From NCBI RefSeq assembly GCF_003049665.1, contig NZ_PYWM01000002.1:124001-188000 (forward strand): DNA of 64,000 nt. The letters run 5' to 3'. Below, in pieces: positions 44,507 to 54,572 of the stretch (positions within the stretch are counted from its first letter, which is position 1; each line of letters opens with the position of its first letter). A model generated the notes under the pieces. The model ran no database searches. It was not told the origin of the DNA and worked only from the letters and a program-made list of their open reading frames with translations. The position numbers and the translations under genes are program-made. The DNA is from Lysinibacillus mangiferihumi. Lineage in GTDB: Bacteria > Bacillota > Bacilli > Bacillales_A > Planococcaceae.

Positions 44507-45736
44507 ATGCTTGAACCAACTATCAAGACAACGGCAACGTATCAACGAGATCGGGAAACGGTTATTGCCTTAACACAAAAGCTCGTGCGGATTGAAAGTG
44601 TCTACCGCGAAAATGACCCGCATGGCAATGAACAGGAAGTAGCCAATTACGTGGCGCAATACTTGCGCGCTAGCGGTATTGAAACGTTTGTGGAAGAAGT
44701 TGTGCCTGGTAGACCAAATGTTATTGGCATTATTGATTCGGGGAAGCCAGGGAAAACGCTACTTTTTGAAGGACATACAGATGTTGTAACCGAAGGCAAT
44801 CGTGAAGCATGGACATATGATCCTTTCGCTGCGGAAATTATTGATGGACGAATGTATGGACGCGGGACGAATGATACAAAAGGTAATCTCGCTTGTATGA
44901 TAACAGCTTGTCAGTCATTGCTACTAGATGGCGAGGAATTTACGGGCAAAATTATTTTATGTATCCCATGTGATGAAGAAGGGCTTATGTTAGGCATAAA
45001 ACATTTTATTCGCAATGGCTGGGCGGATGGCGTAGATGGTGCCATTATTTGTGAGCCACAAGAAAATAATGTTTGCATTGCACAACGCGGTGCTATTCGC
45101 TTACAGGTCGATATTTTCGGCAAAATGGCACATGGCGCGATTTCTTGGAGTGGCATTAATCCGAATTGGCGGATGGCACGCTTGATTGTGGAGCTTGAAA
45201 AGTTAGAAAAAGAAGAGCAAGCGCGTTTAGGTCGTGATCCAATGCTTAACTGGCCATCCATTACACCAACGATTTTACGTGCACCAGTAAAAGGGGATGC
45301 GCAAATTAATGTAATCCCTGATCATTGTATGACGACGCTAGATATTCGCACCGTTCCAGCCCAGGATCATGATGAATTATTAGGCAAAATCGATGCCATT
45401 ATTCAACGACTCCAAGCAGATGATCCAGACTTTAAAGTGGAGCTTACGGTGCTGGATAATCGCCCAGCAACCGCTACTGCAAAAGAACAGCCAGTTGTCC
45501 AAGCTATTTACGAAGCGGTAGCAGAGGTGACGCAAAAAGAGCCGATTTATAACGGAGTGCCAGGTGCTACGGATGGAACCTTCCTCCATGTACATGGTAT
45601 ACCAATCGTCACTGTTGGGGCGGGTGACCGTGAACTACCGCATCAAATTGATGAATATGTCGATATTGAAGAGCTTGCAGAAACGACGGCTATTTATCGT
45701 TTAGCAGCATTAAAGTTTTTAGCAGGTGATGCATAA
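44507..45736 (+). CDS. M20-family deacylase (ArgE/DapE type)
   Basis: ATG after AAAGGGGGC. A 409-residue zinc amidohydrolase: metal motifs FEGHTDVV, GRGTNDTKGN, catalytic DEEG, then Glu in CEPQEN and His in LPHQIDEY. Such enzymes remove acyl groups from N-acyl amino acids or cut dipeptides. First gene of the catabolic operon; its stop overlaps the next ATG by one base. Confidence 0.88.
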   Translation: MLEPTIKTTATYQRDRETVIALTQKLVRIESVYRENDPHGNEQEVANYVAQYLRASGIETFVEEVVPGRPNVIGIIDSGKPGKTLLFEGHTDVVTEGNREAWTYDPFAAEIIDGRMYGRGTNDTKGNLACMITACQSLLLDGEEFTGKIILCIPCDEEGLMLGIKHFIRNGWADGVDGAIICEPQENNVCIAQRGAIRLQVDIFGKMAHGAISWSGINPNWRMARLIVELEKLEKEEQARLGRDPMLNWPSITPTILRAPVKGDAQINVIPDHCMTTLDIRTVPAQDHDELLGKIDAIIQRLQADDPDFKVELTVLDNRPATATAKEQPVVQAIYEAVAEVTQKEPIYNGVPGATDGTFLHVHGIPIVTVGAGDRELPHQIDEYVDIEELAETTAIYRLAALKFLAGDA

Positions 45737-46818
45737 TGGTCAAAATTGCAGTTATTCCTGGAGACGGTATTGGTAAGGAAGTGATGGCAGAAGCATTAAA
45801 AGTGCTTGCACAACTGCGCCAAGATGAACCATCTTTAGACATTGAAACGACCATTTTTCCGTGGAGCTCGGATTATTATGTACAGCATGGTTGTATGATG
45901 CCAAAAGATGCGCTCACTACATTAAGAAACTATGATGCGATATTATTCGGTGCGATTGGTGATGCGCGTGTACCAGATGATGTTACGGTATGGGAATTTA
46001 TTATGCCGATTCGTAAACAATTCCAGCAATATGTCAATTTTAGACCAGTCAAATCACTACAGGGCATTGCTTCACCACTGGCGAATAGCAAAGATATCGA
46101 TATGGTTATTTTTCGTGAAAATACGGAAGGTGAATATTCGAATAGTGGTGGACATATTTATCATAACCAGCCACAGGAAATGGCGATTCAAAATACGATA
46201 ATGACACGGCTCGGTGTTGAAAAAATTGTACAAGCCGCGTGTGATTATGCTCATCAAAATGGCAAATCGAAAATTACCAGTGCAACGAAATCAAATGCCA
46301 TTATCTATGCTATGAAATTTTGGGATGAGATGACGAAAGATGTTGTGGCACAAGCTTCGCCAGCTTTAACGTTGGAATCTCTCTATATCGATGCATTAGT
46401 CGCTTATTTTGTAGAGCGGCCGCAAGATTTTGAAGTAGTGGTGGCATCGAATTTATTCGGCGATATTTTATCGGATTTAGGGTCGGCACTTGTTGGAGGG
46501 CTAGGGTTATCTCCTTCGGCAAATTTAAATCCTGAAAAAGCATTTCCATCAATGTTTGAACCAGTGCACGGTTCTGCACCCAATATTGCAGGGAAAGGGA
46601 TTGCTAATCCGATTGCGCAAATTTGGTCACTTGCGTTATTGCTTGGGCATATTGGAAGACTTGATTTAGAAAAGCGAATCGTTGCGGCGATTGAAGCAGT
46701 GTTAATCGAGGGAGCCGTGCAAACAGCAGATATTGGCGGACAGGCAACAACTACACAGATGGGGGATGCTATTTGTCAGGCGCTTGAAAACATTAAACAA
46801 ACAGCAAGGGGTGTGTAA
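45736..46818 (+). CDS. Isocitrate/isopropylmalate dehydrogenase family (tartrate/D-malate dehydrogenase-like)
   Basis: A 360-residue beta-decarboxylating dehydrogenase: GDGIGKEV, the YVNFRPVKSL(Q)G segment as in tartrate and D-malate dehydrogenases, RENTEGEYSNSGG, the Lys/Tyr region SATKSNAI and the C-terminal HGSAPNIAGKGIANP. Not LeuB by context (no leu genes). It likely oxidises a 2-hydroxy acid formed from the imported compound. Confidence 0.82.
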   Translation: MVKIAVIPGDGIGKEVMAEALKVLAQLRQDEPSLDIETTIFPWSSDYYVQHGCMMPKDALTTLRNYDAILFGAIGDARVPDDVTVWEFIMPIRKQFQQYVNFRPVKSLQGIASPLANSKDIDMVIFRENTEGEYSNSGGHIYHNQPQEMAIQNTIMTRLGVEKIVQAACDYAHQNGKSKITSATKSNAIIYAMKFWDEMTKDVVAQASPALTLESLYIDALVAYFVERPQDFEVVVASNLFGDILSDLGSALVGGLGLSPSANLNPEKAFPSMFEPVHGSAPNIAGKGIANPIAQIWSLALLLGHIGRLDLEKRIVAAIEAVLIEGAVQTADIGGQATTTQMGDAICQALENIKQTARGV

Positions 46819-46819
46819 G

Positions 46820-47566
46820 ATGGCAGTTACACAGCAAGTGATCATTGTAACAGGTGCTGGGGGAGGAATGGGGAAGGCGATCATAGAAGACCAACTTGAC
46901 CGAGGACATATTGTGATAGGTCTTGATTTATCGGTTACTTCACTCACAAATCTAGCGCAACAATCTTTGCAAACATATGAAGTCAATGTTTTGCAAGAAG
47001 ATAGCATACAAGCCATTGTCCATGAAGTTTACGCCAAGTATAGACGAATTGATGGCTTGGTCAATGCATTAGGCATTGCACAGGCTGCGACACCGATTGA
47101 GCAAGTAACAATGGATGATTGGAATCGACTAATGGACGTAAATGTGAAAAGTCTGTTTATTACAACAAAGGCCATTGTGCCGTATATGAAGAAGCGGAAA
47201 AAAGGTTCGATTGTGACCATTGCTTCGATTTCTGCGGTGCGTCCTCGTCCCGGTTTACAGGCGTATATTGCTTCTAAAGGAGCGGCGGAAAGCTTTTCAC
47301 GTGGGTTGGCGATTGAGCTTGCCTCCCATCAAATTCGAGTCAATACCATTCATCCAGGACCAGCAGACACGCAAATGCTAGCACGGTTTACTGCACATGG
47401 TGCAGATGCTGAACATGCAAAGCACAATGTTTTTATACAATCAGTGCCACTTGGACGTTTAGTCGCTCCATCTGATATTGCAGGTGCCGTAAGTTACCTA
47501 CTATCAGATGCAGCAAGCATGGTAACAGGGACAACGTTACATGTAGACGGAGGCCGTGGCTTATAG
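46820..47566 (+). CDS. Short-chain dehydrogenase/reductase
   Basis: ATG 46820 follows AAGGGGTG, one base after the previous stop. A 248-residue classical SDR: VTGAGGGMGKA nucleotide-binding motif, NALG, catalytic Ser (ASIS) and YIASK. Substrate unknown. It overlaps no neighbour; the aldehyde dehydrogenase follows 10 bases later. Confidence 0.9.
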   Translation: MAVTQQVIIVTGAGGGMGKAIIEDQLDRGHIVIGLDLSVTSLTNLAQQSLQTYEVNVLQEDSIQAIVHEVYAKYRRIDGLVNALGIAQAATPIEQVTMDDWNRLMDVNVKSLFITTKAIVPYMKKRKKGSIVTIASISAVRPRPGLQAYIASKGAAESFSRGLAIELASHQIRVNTIHPGPADTQMLARFTAHGADAEHAKHNVFIQSVPLGRLVAPSDIAGAVSYLLSDAASMVTGTTLHVDGGRGL

Positions 47567-47576
47567 GAGGCGTACA

Positions 47577-49031
47577 ATGCAAATTATTCCTATGTTAATA
47601 AATGGAAAGTGGGTACAAGGAGACGGTCAGGCGTTTATAGATGTTGTCAATCCTTCTACTGGTGAAGTACTCGCGCAACTAAAAAATGCTAGTAAGGCAC
47701 AGGTAGATGAGGCGGTACAAGCTGCACGTATTGCTTTTGAAAGTGAAGAGTGGCGCCAAGTGAAAGCTTTTGAGCGTGGTCAATTATTACTCGAACTAGC
47801 ACAGTATATTCGCATGCATGCTGAAGAATGGAGTTTGCTAGAATGTCGGGATGTTGGAAAGCCCTTAACACAAGCGCGTGCCGATGTTGAAGCAGCAGCA
47901 CGTTACTTTGAGTTTTACGGTGGGGCTGCCGATAAACTGATGGGAGACACGATCCCTATCGAAGACGGTATATTAAATGCTGTCGTATTAGAGCCTGTAG
48001 GGATTACGGTCCATATTGTACCGTGGAATTATCCTTTACAAATTACGGCAAGAAGCGTTGCCGCAGCAATTGCAACAGGAAATGCAGTCATAGTCAAAAG
48101 TGCTGAAGATACCCCGTTGACAACACATGCGATGACACAATGGTTTGCCCGAAAATTCCCAAAAGGGATTTTTCAACATATTACAGGATTAGGTCGTGAG
48201 GTAGGTCCGCTGTTAACGACGCATCCTGATATTAATCATATTACATTTACTGGCTCTGTTGCTACAGGGGTGGAAGTGATGAAAGCAGCAGCCCAAAACA
48301 TCGTACCTGTCACATTAGAACTCGGTGGAAAGTCTCCCAATATTGTGTTTGCGGATGCACCGATGGAACAGGCATTAGAAGGCGTAGTCCGTGCTATTAT
48401 TCAAAATGCGGGGCAAACATGCTCTGCTGGAGCGCGCTTACTAATTGAAGAAGATGCGAAAGCGTTGTTTATCAAGCGGTTAGTTGACAGGTTTCAAACT
48501 TTGAAGATTGGTCCAGGAGAAGCGGATGTCGATATGGGCCCTTTATTAAATGAACGGCAATATGTAAAGATTTCCACACTGTTGAAGCAAGCAAAAGAGG
48601 ATGGCTATGTTATCACAGGTGGCGATACGCTAACAATTAAAGGCTATGAAAAAGGTTACTATATCCAACCGACGATTCTCGATGGCGTAGATGCCAACGC
48701 TCAACTGGCGCAGGAGGAAATTTTCGGGCCGGTGTTAACTATATTGACGTTTTCAACAGTAGAGGAAGCGATTGCCTTAGCCAATGGTACGGATTATGGA
48801 TTAGTAGCGGGTGTTTGGTCTAAGGATTTAGATACGGCTCATTATGTGGCTAGCCGAGTGAAGGCAGGACAAGTATTCGTCAATAATTACGGCGCAGCAG
48901 GTGGGATTCAAATGCCGTTTGGTGGTTATAAAAAGAGCGGAATCGGTCGTGAAAAAGGCTTTGTGGCACTAAGAAATTATACACAAATGAAAAATATTGC
49001 GATACGCTATGCAACACCTGAGCGTACGTAA
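47577..49031 (+). CDS. Aldehyde dehydrogenase family protein
   Basis: ATG 47577 after AGGAGGCG. A 484-residue NAD(P)-dependent aldehyde dehydrogenase: catalytic Glu in LELGGKSP and Cys in NAGQTCSAG, plus PWNYPL and the C-terminal PFGGYKKSGIGRE. Betaine-aldehyde/aminoaldehyde dehydrogenase-like. It would oxidise an aldehyde intermediate in the pathway. Confidence 0.9.
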   Translation: MQIIPMLINGKWVQGDGQAFIDVVNPSTGEVLAQLKNASKAQVDEAVQAARIAFESEEWRQVKAFERGQLLLELAQYIRMHAEEWSLLECRDVGKPLTQARADVEAAARYFEFYGGAADKLMGDTIPIEDGILNAVVLEPVGITVHIVPWNYPLQITARSVAAAIATGNAVIVKSAEDTPLTTHAMTQWFARKFPKGIFQHITGLGREVGPLLTTHPDINHITFTGSVATGVEVMKAAAQNIVPVTLELGGKSPNIVFADAPMEQALEGVVRAIIQNAGQTCSAGARLLIEEDAKALFIKRLVDRFQTLKIGPGEADVDMGPLLNERQYVKISTLLKQAKEDGYVITGGDTLTIKGYEKGYYIQPTILDGVDANAQLAQEEIFGPVLTILTFSTVEEAIALANGTDYGLVAGVWSKDLDTAHYVASRVKAGQVFVNNYGAAGGIQMPFGGYKKSGIGREKGFVALRNYTQMKNIAIRYATPERT

Positions 49032-49044
49032 CAGGGGGGAGCAT

Positions 49045-50073
49045 GTGGAACAAGCACAAGACAAGCAAGTGTTGTTGGAAGTGAAACATTTACACGTCCA
49101 ATTTCATTTGAAAAATGGAAAAAAAGCGAAAGTAGTCGATGACGTAAGCTTTGTTATTTATAAAGGTGAGACGGTGGCACTTGTAGGAGAATCAGGCAGT
49201 GGCAAGAGTATGACATCGCTGTCAATCATGCGCTTGCTTCCGATGCCTCCTGGAGAAATATCCGCTGGTACCATTACATTAAACGATAAAAATCTACTCG
49301 CTATGAATAATAAAGAAATGAGTAAGATTCGAGGCAATGAAGTGAGCATGATTTTTCAAGAACCGATGACATCACTTGACCCCGTTTTTACCATTGGCAA
49401 TCAAATGATGGAAGCGATTCGTAGGCATCAAAAAATATCTACAAAACAAGCGAAAGAAAAGTCACTACAACTATTAAAAGAAGTGGGTATCGGCAATGCA
49501 GAAAAGGTTCTCACTGAATACCAGCATCAGTTATCCGGTGGCATGCGACAACGTGTGATGATTGCTATTGCAATGTCCAATAATCCTCAACTATTGATTG
49601 CAGATGAGCCGACAACGGCATTGGATGTTACGGTGCAAGCACAAATTTTAACGTTAATGATGAAGCTGAAAAAAGAACAGCAATCAGCCATATTGTTTAT
49701 TACACATGATATGAGTGTTGTTGCTGAAACCGCAGATCGCGTCATGGTGATGTATGCTGGCCAAATTGTGGAGGAAGCGCCTGTTCGTGCGTTATTTCTC
49801 CAACCGAAACATCCCTATACAGTTGCCTTATTAAAAACGATGCCTACCCTAGAAACTGATATAAAAAGGTTACCATCTATCCCAGGCACTGTACCACCTG
49901 CCTATGCATTACCAGAAGGCTGTCGTTTTGCACCACGTTGTCCTTTTGTGATGGAGCATTGCCGTCATGTTTTACCAGAAGTTACGTTGTTGCAGCATCA
50001 ACATCATGTAAGGTGTCATTTATACACGGAGGAAGGGGCGTTGGTAAATGACGGACAAAGAAGTATTACTTGA
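49045..50073 (+). CDS. Peptide ABC transporter ATP-binding protein (OppD/DppD type)
   Basis: GTG 49045 follows AGGGGGGAG; the longer frame overlaps the aldehyde dehydrogenase gene. Walker A GESGSGKS, signature LSGGMRQR, Walker B LLIADEP, and the Cys-rich C-terminal extension (CRFAPRCPFVMEHC) of Opp/Dpp ATPases. Pairs with the next gene. Confidence 0.92.
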   Translation: MEQAQDKQVLLEVKHLHVQFHLKNGKKAKVVDDVSFVIYKGETVALVGESGSGKSMTSLSIMRLLPMPPGEISAGTITLNDKNLLAMNNKEMSKIRGNEVSMIFQEPMTSLDPVFTIGNQMMEAIRRHQKISTKQAKEKSLQLLKEVGIGNAEKVLTEYQHQLSGGMRQRVMIAIAMSNNPQLLIADEPTTALDVTVQAQILTLMMKLKKEQQSAILFITHDMSVVAETADRVMVMYAGQIVEEAPVRALFLQPKHPYTVALLKTMPTLETDIKRLPSIPGTVPPAYALPEGCRFAPRCPFVMEHCRHVLPEVTLLQHQHHVRCHLYTEEGALVNDGQRSIT

Positions 50074-51025
50074 AATTCATCATTTAAAAGCTTATTTTCC
50101 TGTGAAACGTAAGTCTATGAAAGAAGCAAAAAAAGTCGTTAAGGCTGTTGATGATATTTCAATTGACATCTTCCGTGGGGAGACACTTGGTATTGTTGGG
50201 GAATCAGGGTCTGGAAAGTCAACATTTGGGCGCGCGATTTTAAAGCTTGTTGAACCGACAGCTGGAGAAATTTTGTATAAAGGCCAAGCCATTCATCATT
50301 TGAAGGGGCGCGAATTGCAAAAATATCGCAACCAAATGCAAATGATTTTTCAAGATCCCTTTGCATCGTTAAATCCACGCATGCGTATAGGCGCCATTAT
50401 TGACGAACCAATGGCTTTACAATTGCCATTAACGAAAGAGCAGCGTAAAAAACGGGTCAGAGAACTATTACAAAAGGTTGGTTTACCGGAAGATGCTATG
50501 CACAAATTTCCCCATGAATTTTCAGGTGGGCAAAGACAACGAATAGGCATTGCCAGAGCACTTGCCATCAATCCGGAGTTTATCATAGCAGATGAGCCAG
50601 TTTCTGCTTTAGATGTTTCCATACAATCACAAGTATTAAACTTGATGATGGATTTACAGGATGAATTTCAATTAACATATTTATTTATTTCCCACGATTT
50701 AAGTGTTGTCAAACATATTAGCGATCGTGTTGCAGTGCTGTATTTAGGAAGGATTGTGGAAGTAGGCACAAAAAAAGAATTGTATGCACATCCACTTCAT
50801 CCATATACACAAGCATTACTTTCAGCGATTCCTGTTGTGAATTTTGATGAACCGAAGCAATTAGTCCCATTACAGGGGGAGCTACCAAGCCCGATGAATC
50901 CACCGATTGGTTGCGTGTTCCATACACGCTGTCCGTTTGTCATGGAGCAATGTCGGCTAGCGCGGCCTCCATTGCAACAAAAAAATGAGCATCAGCAAGT
51001 AGCGTGCTTTTTATACGAAAAATAA
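50048..51025 (+). CDS. Peptide ABC transporter ATP-binding protein (OppF/DppF type)
   Basis: The ATG lies 26 bases inside the end of the upstream gene, so translation is coupled. Walker A GESGSGKST, signature FSGGQRQR, Walker B FIIADEP and CVFHTRCPFVMEQC. A second ATPase of the importer whose permeases are at 53619 and 54573. Confidence 0.92.
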   Translation: MTDKEVLLEIHHLKAYFPVKRKSMKEAKKVVKAVDDISIDIFRGETLGIVGESGSGKSTFGRAILKLVEPTAGEILYKGQAIHHLKGRELQKYRNQMQMIFQDPFASLNPRMRIGAIIDEPMALQLPLTKEQRKKRVRELLQKVGLPEDAMHKFPHEFSGGQRQRIGIARALAINPEFIIADEPVSALDVSIQSQVLNLMMDLQDEFQLTYLFISHDLSVVKHISDRVAVLYLGRIVEVGTKKELYAHPLHPYTQALLSAIPVVNFDEPKQLVPLQGELPSPMNPPIGCVFHTRCPFVMEQCRLARPPLQQKNEHQQVACFLYEK

Positions 51026-51059
51026 TCAGAATATTCAATTTTTAAAAGGGGATGGGTTA

Positions 51060-52046
51060 ATGTTTGGCAATATTACCGATGTACCAGGCGTGAAAGTAGG
51101 GCATGCGGAAGATAGAGAAGGGATCACGGGATGCTCCGTTATTTTAGTGGAAGACGGTGCTGTTTGTGGAGTCGACGTGCGAGGCTCTGCACCAGGCACA
51201 CGTGAAACAGATGCATTGGATCCTATTAATGAAATTCAACAAGTGCATGGCATTTGTCTAGCAGGTGGCAGTGCATTTGGTTTGGATGCCACAACAGGTG
51301 TCATGCATTACTTAGAGGAACAAGGTGTAGGGGTAGATGCGGGTGTTACCAAAATACCAATTGTACCTAGTGCGGTATTATTTGATTTATTTATTGGTGA
51401 CGCACATATAAGACCATCAGCTCAGATGGGGTATGAAGCAGCGAAAAATGCCAAGATTGGTGCTTTTGTAAATGGCAATATAGGCGCAGGCTATGGTGCA
51501 ACAGTTGGCAAATTAGCAGGTCCACAATTTTGTATGAAAGGGGGTTTAGGCAGTAGTTCGCTTGTAGGGAAGGAAGGGCTTATCGTAGGGGCAATGGTAG
51601 CGGTCAATGCAGTCGGTGATATAAAGGACCCTACTACTGGAACAACGATTGCTGGGGCGCGTAACCGAGCAACGGGGCAATGGCTGGATAGTTGTTCTCA
51701 TTTAGAAGAGCATGGTCAATCGCAGGCACTCGCTGGTACCAATACGACCATTGGCGTTGTTGCGATGAATGCAAAGTTAACAAAGGCAGAGGCGAAAAAA
51801 ATCGCCCAACTAGCACAAAATGCCTTAGCACGTACGATTTATCCTGTCCATACTATGCTAGACGGCGATACGATTTTTGTTTTAGGCACAGGACAGCAAA
51901 CGTATTCAGTGGACTATATTGGACACTTAGCAACAAAGGTCGTGGAGGAAGCGATTATTGCTGGTGTTAAAGGTGCTACTCAATTAGAGGACGTAGAAAG
52001 TTATACAAGTATACAACAACAGCATAAAGGGGGAGAAATACTTTGA
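51060..52046 (+). CDS. P1/S58-family hydrolase (DmpA/NylC type, self-processing)
   Basis: The ATG follows AAAAGGGGATGGG. A 328-residue N-terminal-nucleophile-type protein of the DmpA family, which includes D-aminopeptidases, beta-peptide hydrolases (BapA) and 6-aminohexanoate oligomer hydrolase (NylC). Seen are ITDVPGVKVGH, LAGGSAFGLDA and the cleavage site GTN-TTIGVV (Asn228/Thr229), where Thr is the NylC-type nucleophile. Likely cuts the imported amide substrate. Its stop overlaps the next ATG by four bases. Confidence 0.85.
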   Translation: MFGNITDVPGVKVGHAEDREGITGCSVILVEDGAVCGVDVRGSAPGTRETDALDPINEIQQVHGICLAGGSAFGLDATTGVMHYLEEQGVGVDAGVTKIPIVPSAVLFDLFIGDAHIRPSAQMGYEAAKNAKIGAFVNGNIGAGYGATVGKLAGPQFCMKGGLGSSSLVGKEGLIVGAMVAVNAVGDIKDPTTGTTIAGARNRATGQWLDSCSHLEEHGQSQALAGTNTTIGVVAMNAKLTKAEAKKIAQLAQNALARTIYPVHTMLDGDTIFVLGTGQQTYSVDYIGHLATKVVEEAIIAGVKGATQLEDVESYTSIQQQHKGGEIL

Positions 52047-53602
52047 AGCAGACTAGAAATTGGGTTTTCCTAATGTTGTTATTGCTTTTAGGGGTGATGA
52101 TTAGCGCATGTTCAAATGATAATGACAAAAAAGATACAAATAAAGTACCTACAAATGTGCCAGTAACAACTGATACACCGCAAGAAATTGTAGTCCGCAT
52201 TAATGACGACCCGGATTTTTTAGATCCTCATAAAGCAACAGCCTCGATTTCCTATCAGATGATTCTTAATATTTTTGAAGGATTGATGGCACCCGAAACA
52301 GATGGCTCCTTAAAAGAAGGGCTTGCGGAAAGCTATGAAATTTCACAGGATGGTTTAACTTATACGTTTAAAATTCGTTCAGGTGTGAAATTTCATAATG
52401 GCGAGGATTTAACAATAGAAGATATTCAATATTCGTTTGATCGCTTAATGGGCAAAAATGGTGGCGAAAAAATGTCGAATAACTTTGATAATGTAGCATC
52501 TACTGAAGCCCCAGATACGACGACTTTTGTCATTAAGTTAAAAGAACCGAATTCCAATTTCCTCTATTCCCTGACTGCTCGCCAAGCAGCCATTATACCG
52601 AAAAGTAATGATGGCAAGCACAATGAAAACCCAATCGGGACTGGTCCTTTTGCTTATGTGAAATATGCTCCAGGCTCAAATTTAGTGTTGAAAAAGAATG
52701 AAAGCTATTGGAAAGAAGGCTTGCCTTACTTAGATAAAGTAACTTTTGCGTTCCAATCCGATGATCAAGCAGCCATTATGAGCTTAATGGCAAATGAAGT
52801 AGATTTAACAAGTGTCCCTTGGCAACGGGTAAATGAGGTGGAAAATAGTCATCATTTATCGCATCAAAACAATAACTCTTCTTTAATTGTCACATTTAAT
52901 GAAACGAAAGCACCGTTTGATAATATCAAAGTGCGTCAGGCCATGAACTATGCCATCAGTAAAGCGGATATTATTGATTCTGTCTTTGCTGGTTATGCTG
53001 TACCACTTGGCTCGAACATGAGTCCAGCAATGGGAGACTATCAAAAGAAAGGGTTAGAAGATAAGTACAAGCTTGATGTGGCAAAGGCCAAGGCATTATT
53101 AGCTGAAGCAGGGTACCCAGACGGCTTTAAAACCAAAATTACTGTATCTTCTCATAACGATATTTATTCCAATATTGCGCAAATTGTTGCCGCTAACCTC
53201 AAAGAAATTGGTGTAGATGTAGAGATTGAAGTGGTGGAATGGGGGATTTGGCTTGATCGTGTGTACTTTGGTCGCGACTATACTATGACGACGATTGATT
53301 TAACAGGTCGTGCCTCTGCCTATGAAATTTTAAATGACTATATTTCTACCAATGACAGTGAAAACTTCTTCTTATTTAAGAATGAGGAATACGACAACAT
53401 CATGGCTGACGTTTTAAAGGAAACAGACACAGCAAAGCAAATTGCTTATTACCAACGTGCACAAGAAATTTTAGCGGAGCAGGCAGTGTCGGTTTATGTA
53501 GCGGATTACCAAATCGTCTGGGGTTCTGACAAGCAAGTAATAGGGCTAAAGAGCTATCCATTCTGGTTCCATGATATGTCCGAGGTAAAATTCTCAAACT
53601 AG
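52043..53602 (+). CDS. Peptide-binding lipoprotein (SBP family 5)
   Basis: A signal peptide with lipobox (VMISAC, Cys about residue 23) and a Lys/Asp/Thr-rich linker. The family-5 domain then begins (EIVVRINDDPDFLDPHKAT) and continues through VKFHNGEDLTIEDIQYSFDR. The Opp/Dpp-type family binds oligopeptides, nickel or amide opines. Start ATG/TTG at 52043 overlaps the hydrolase stop. Confidence 0.9.
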   Translation: MKQTRNWVFLMLLLLLGVMISACSNDNDKKDTNKVPTNVPVTTDTPQEIVVRINDDPDFLDPHKATASISYQMILNIFEGLMAPETDGSLKEGLAESYEISQDGLTYTFKIRSGVKFHNGEDLTIEDIQYSFDRLMGKNGGEKMSNNFDNVASTEAPDTTTFVIKLKEPNSNFLYSLTARQAAIIPKSNDGKHNENPIGTGPFAYVKYAPGSNLVLKKNESYWKEGLPYLDKVTFAFQSDDQAAIMSLMANEVDLTSVPWQRVNEVENSHHLSHQNNNSSLIVTFNETKAPFDNIKVRQAMNYAISKADIIDSVFAGYAVPLGSNMSPAMGDYQKKGLEDKYKLDVAKAKALLAEAGYPDGFKTKITVSSHNDIYSNIAQIVAANLKEIGVDVEIEVVEWGIWLDRVYFGRDYTMTTIDLTGRASAYEILNDYISTNDSENFFLFKNEEYDNIMADVLKETDTAKQIAYYQRAQEILAEQAVSVYVADYQIVWGSDKQVIGLKSYPFWFHDMSEVKFSN

Positions 53603-53618
53603 AAAGAGATGATTGCAA

Positions 53619-54560
53619 ATGATGTATATGATACGTCGATTCATCCTGTTAATGACAACGATTCTTCTAGTGTCGATGATTACGTTTGGCGTTTTTCAAA
53701 TTTTACCTGGGGATCCTGTTCGAACAATGTTAGGAACAGAAGCAGATGCAACACAAATTGAAAACTTGCGGTCTGAGCTTGGTTTGGACCGCCCCCTTTA
53801 TGAGCAATACACTGATTGGATAAAGGGACTATTGACAGGAGAATTAGGTCATTCCATTCGTTTCTCCATGCCTGTAAAAGATTTATTGTTGGATAGATTG
53901 CCTGTCACGATGTCACTAGCTGTCCTGACATTAACCATTGTATTAATGGTTTCCTTGCCGCTTGGCATGTTTGCAGCGAGACGCCAAAATAAGCTGAGTG
54001 ATGTATCCTTATCGACATTGACACAAATTGGGATGGCGGTGCCTTCATTTTGGCTCGGGATGATGCTGATTTTATATGTGGGCATGCAGTTTAGTTTTTT
54101 TAAAATTAGTGGCTATATTCCGTGGTCACAAAGTATTGCCGGGGCGTTAAGTACGCTTATTCTGCCGGCGTTAACTATCGCTATACCTCAAATTGCCGTC
54201 AACTTCCGTTACGTGCGTACGGCCATTTTAGAACAAATGCAACTTGATTATGTACGGACAATTCGCAGTAAGGGGATGTCGGAACGGAATGTGATGTATA
54301 AGCATGTGTTAAAAAATGCCATGATTCCGATTTTGACCGTTTTTGGTTTGATAATGGCAGAAGTTGTGGCAGGTACGATTATTGTAGAGCAAGTATTTTC
54401 ATTGCCAGGTGTTGGACAGCTATTGATTACAGCGATTAGTAATCGCGATTTCCCACTAGTGCAAGGCATCGTGATGTATATTACGGTAGCCGTTGTTGTT
54501 ATTAATTTTATCGTCGATATTTTATATTCTGTGTTAGATCCAAGAATCCGATTACGATGA
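53619..54560 (+). CDS. Peptide ABC transporter permease (DppB type)
   Basis: ATG 53619 is placed eight bases after AAAGAGAT; a TTG at 53613 is less likely. A 313-residue permease with six membrane segments, the N-terminal GDP(V)RTMLG signature and the EAA-like RTAILEQMQLDYVRTIRSKG loop. Partner of the next permease. Confidence 0.92.
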   Translation: MMYMIRRFILLMTTILLVSMITFGVFQILPGDPVRTMLGTEADATQIENLRSELGLDRPLYEQYTDWIKGLLTGELGHSIRFSMPVKDLLLDRLPVTMSLAVLTLTIVLMVSLPLGMFAARRQNKLSDVSLSTLTQIGMAVPSFWLGMMLILYVGMQFSFFKISGYIPWSQSIAGALSTLILPALTIAIPQIAVNFRYVRTAILEQMQLDYVRTIRSKGMSERNVMYKHVLKNAMIPILTVFGLIMAEVVAGTIIVEQVFSLPGVGQLLITAISNRDFPLVQGIVMYITVAVVVINFIVDILYSVLDPRIRLR

Positions 54561-54572
54561 GAGGTGGATGCA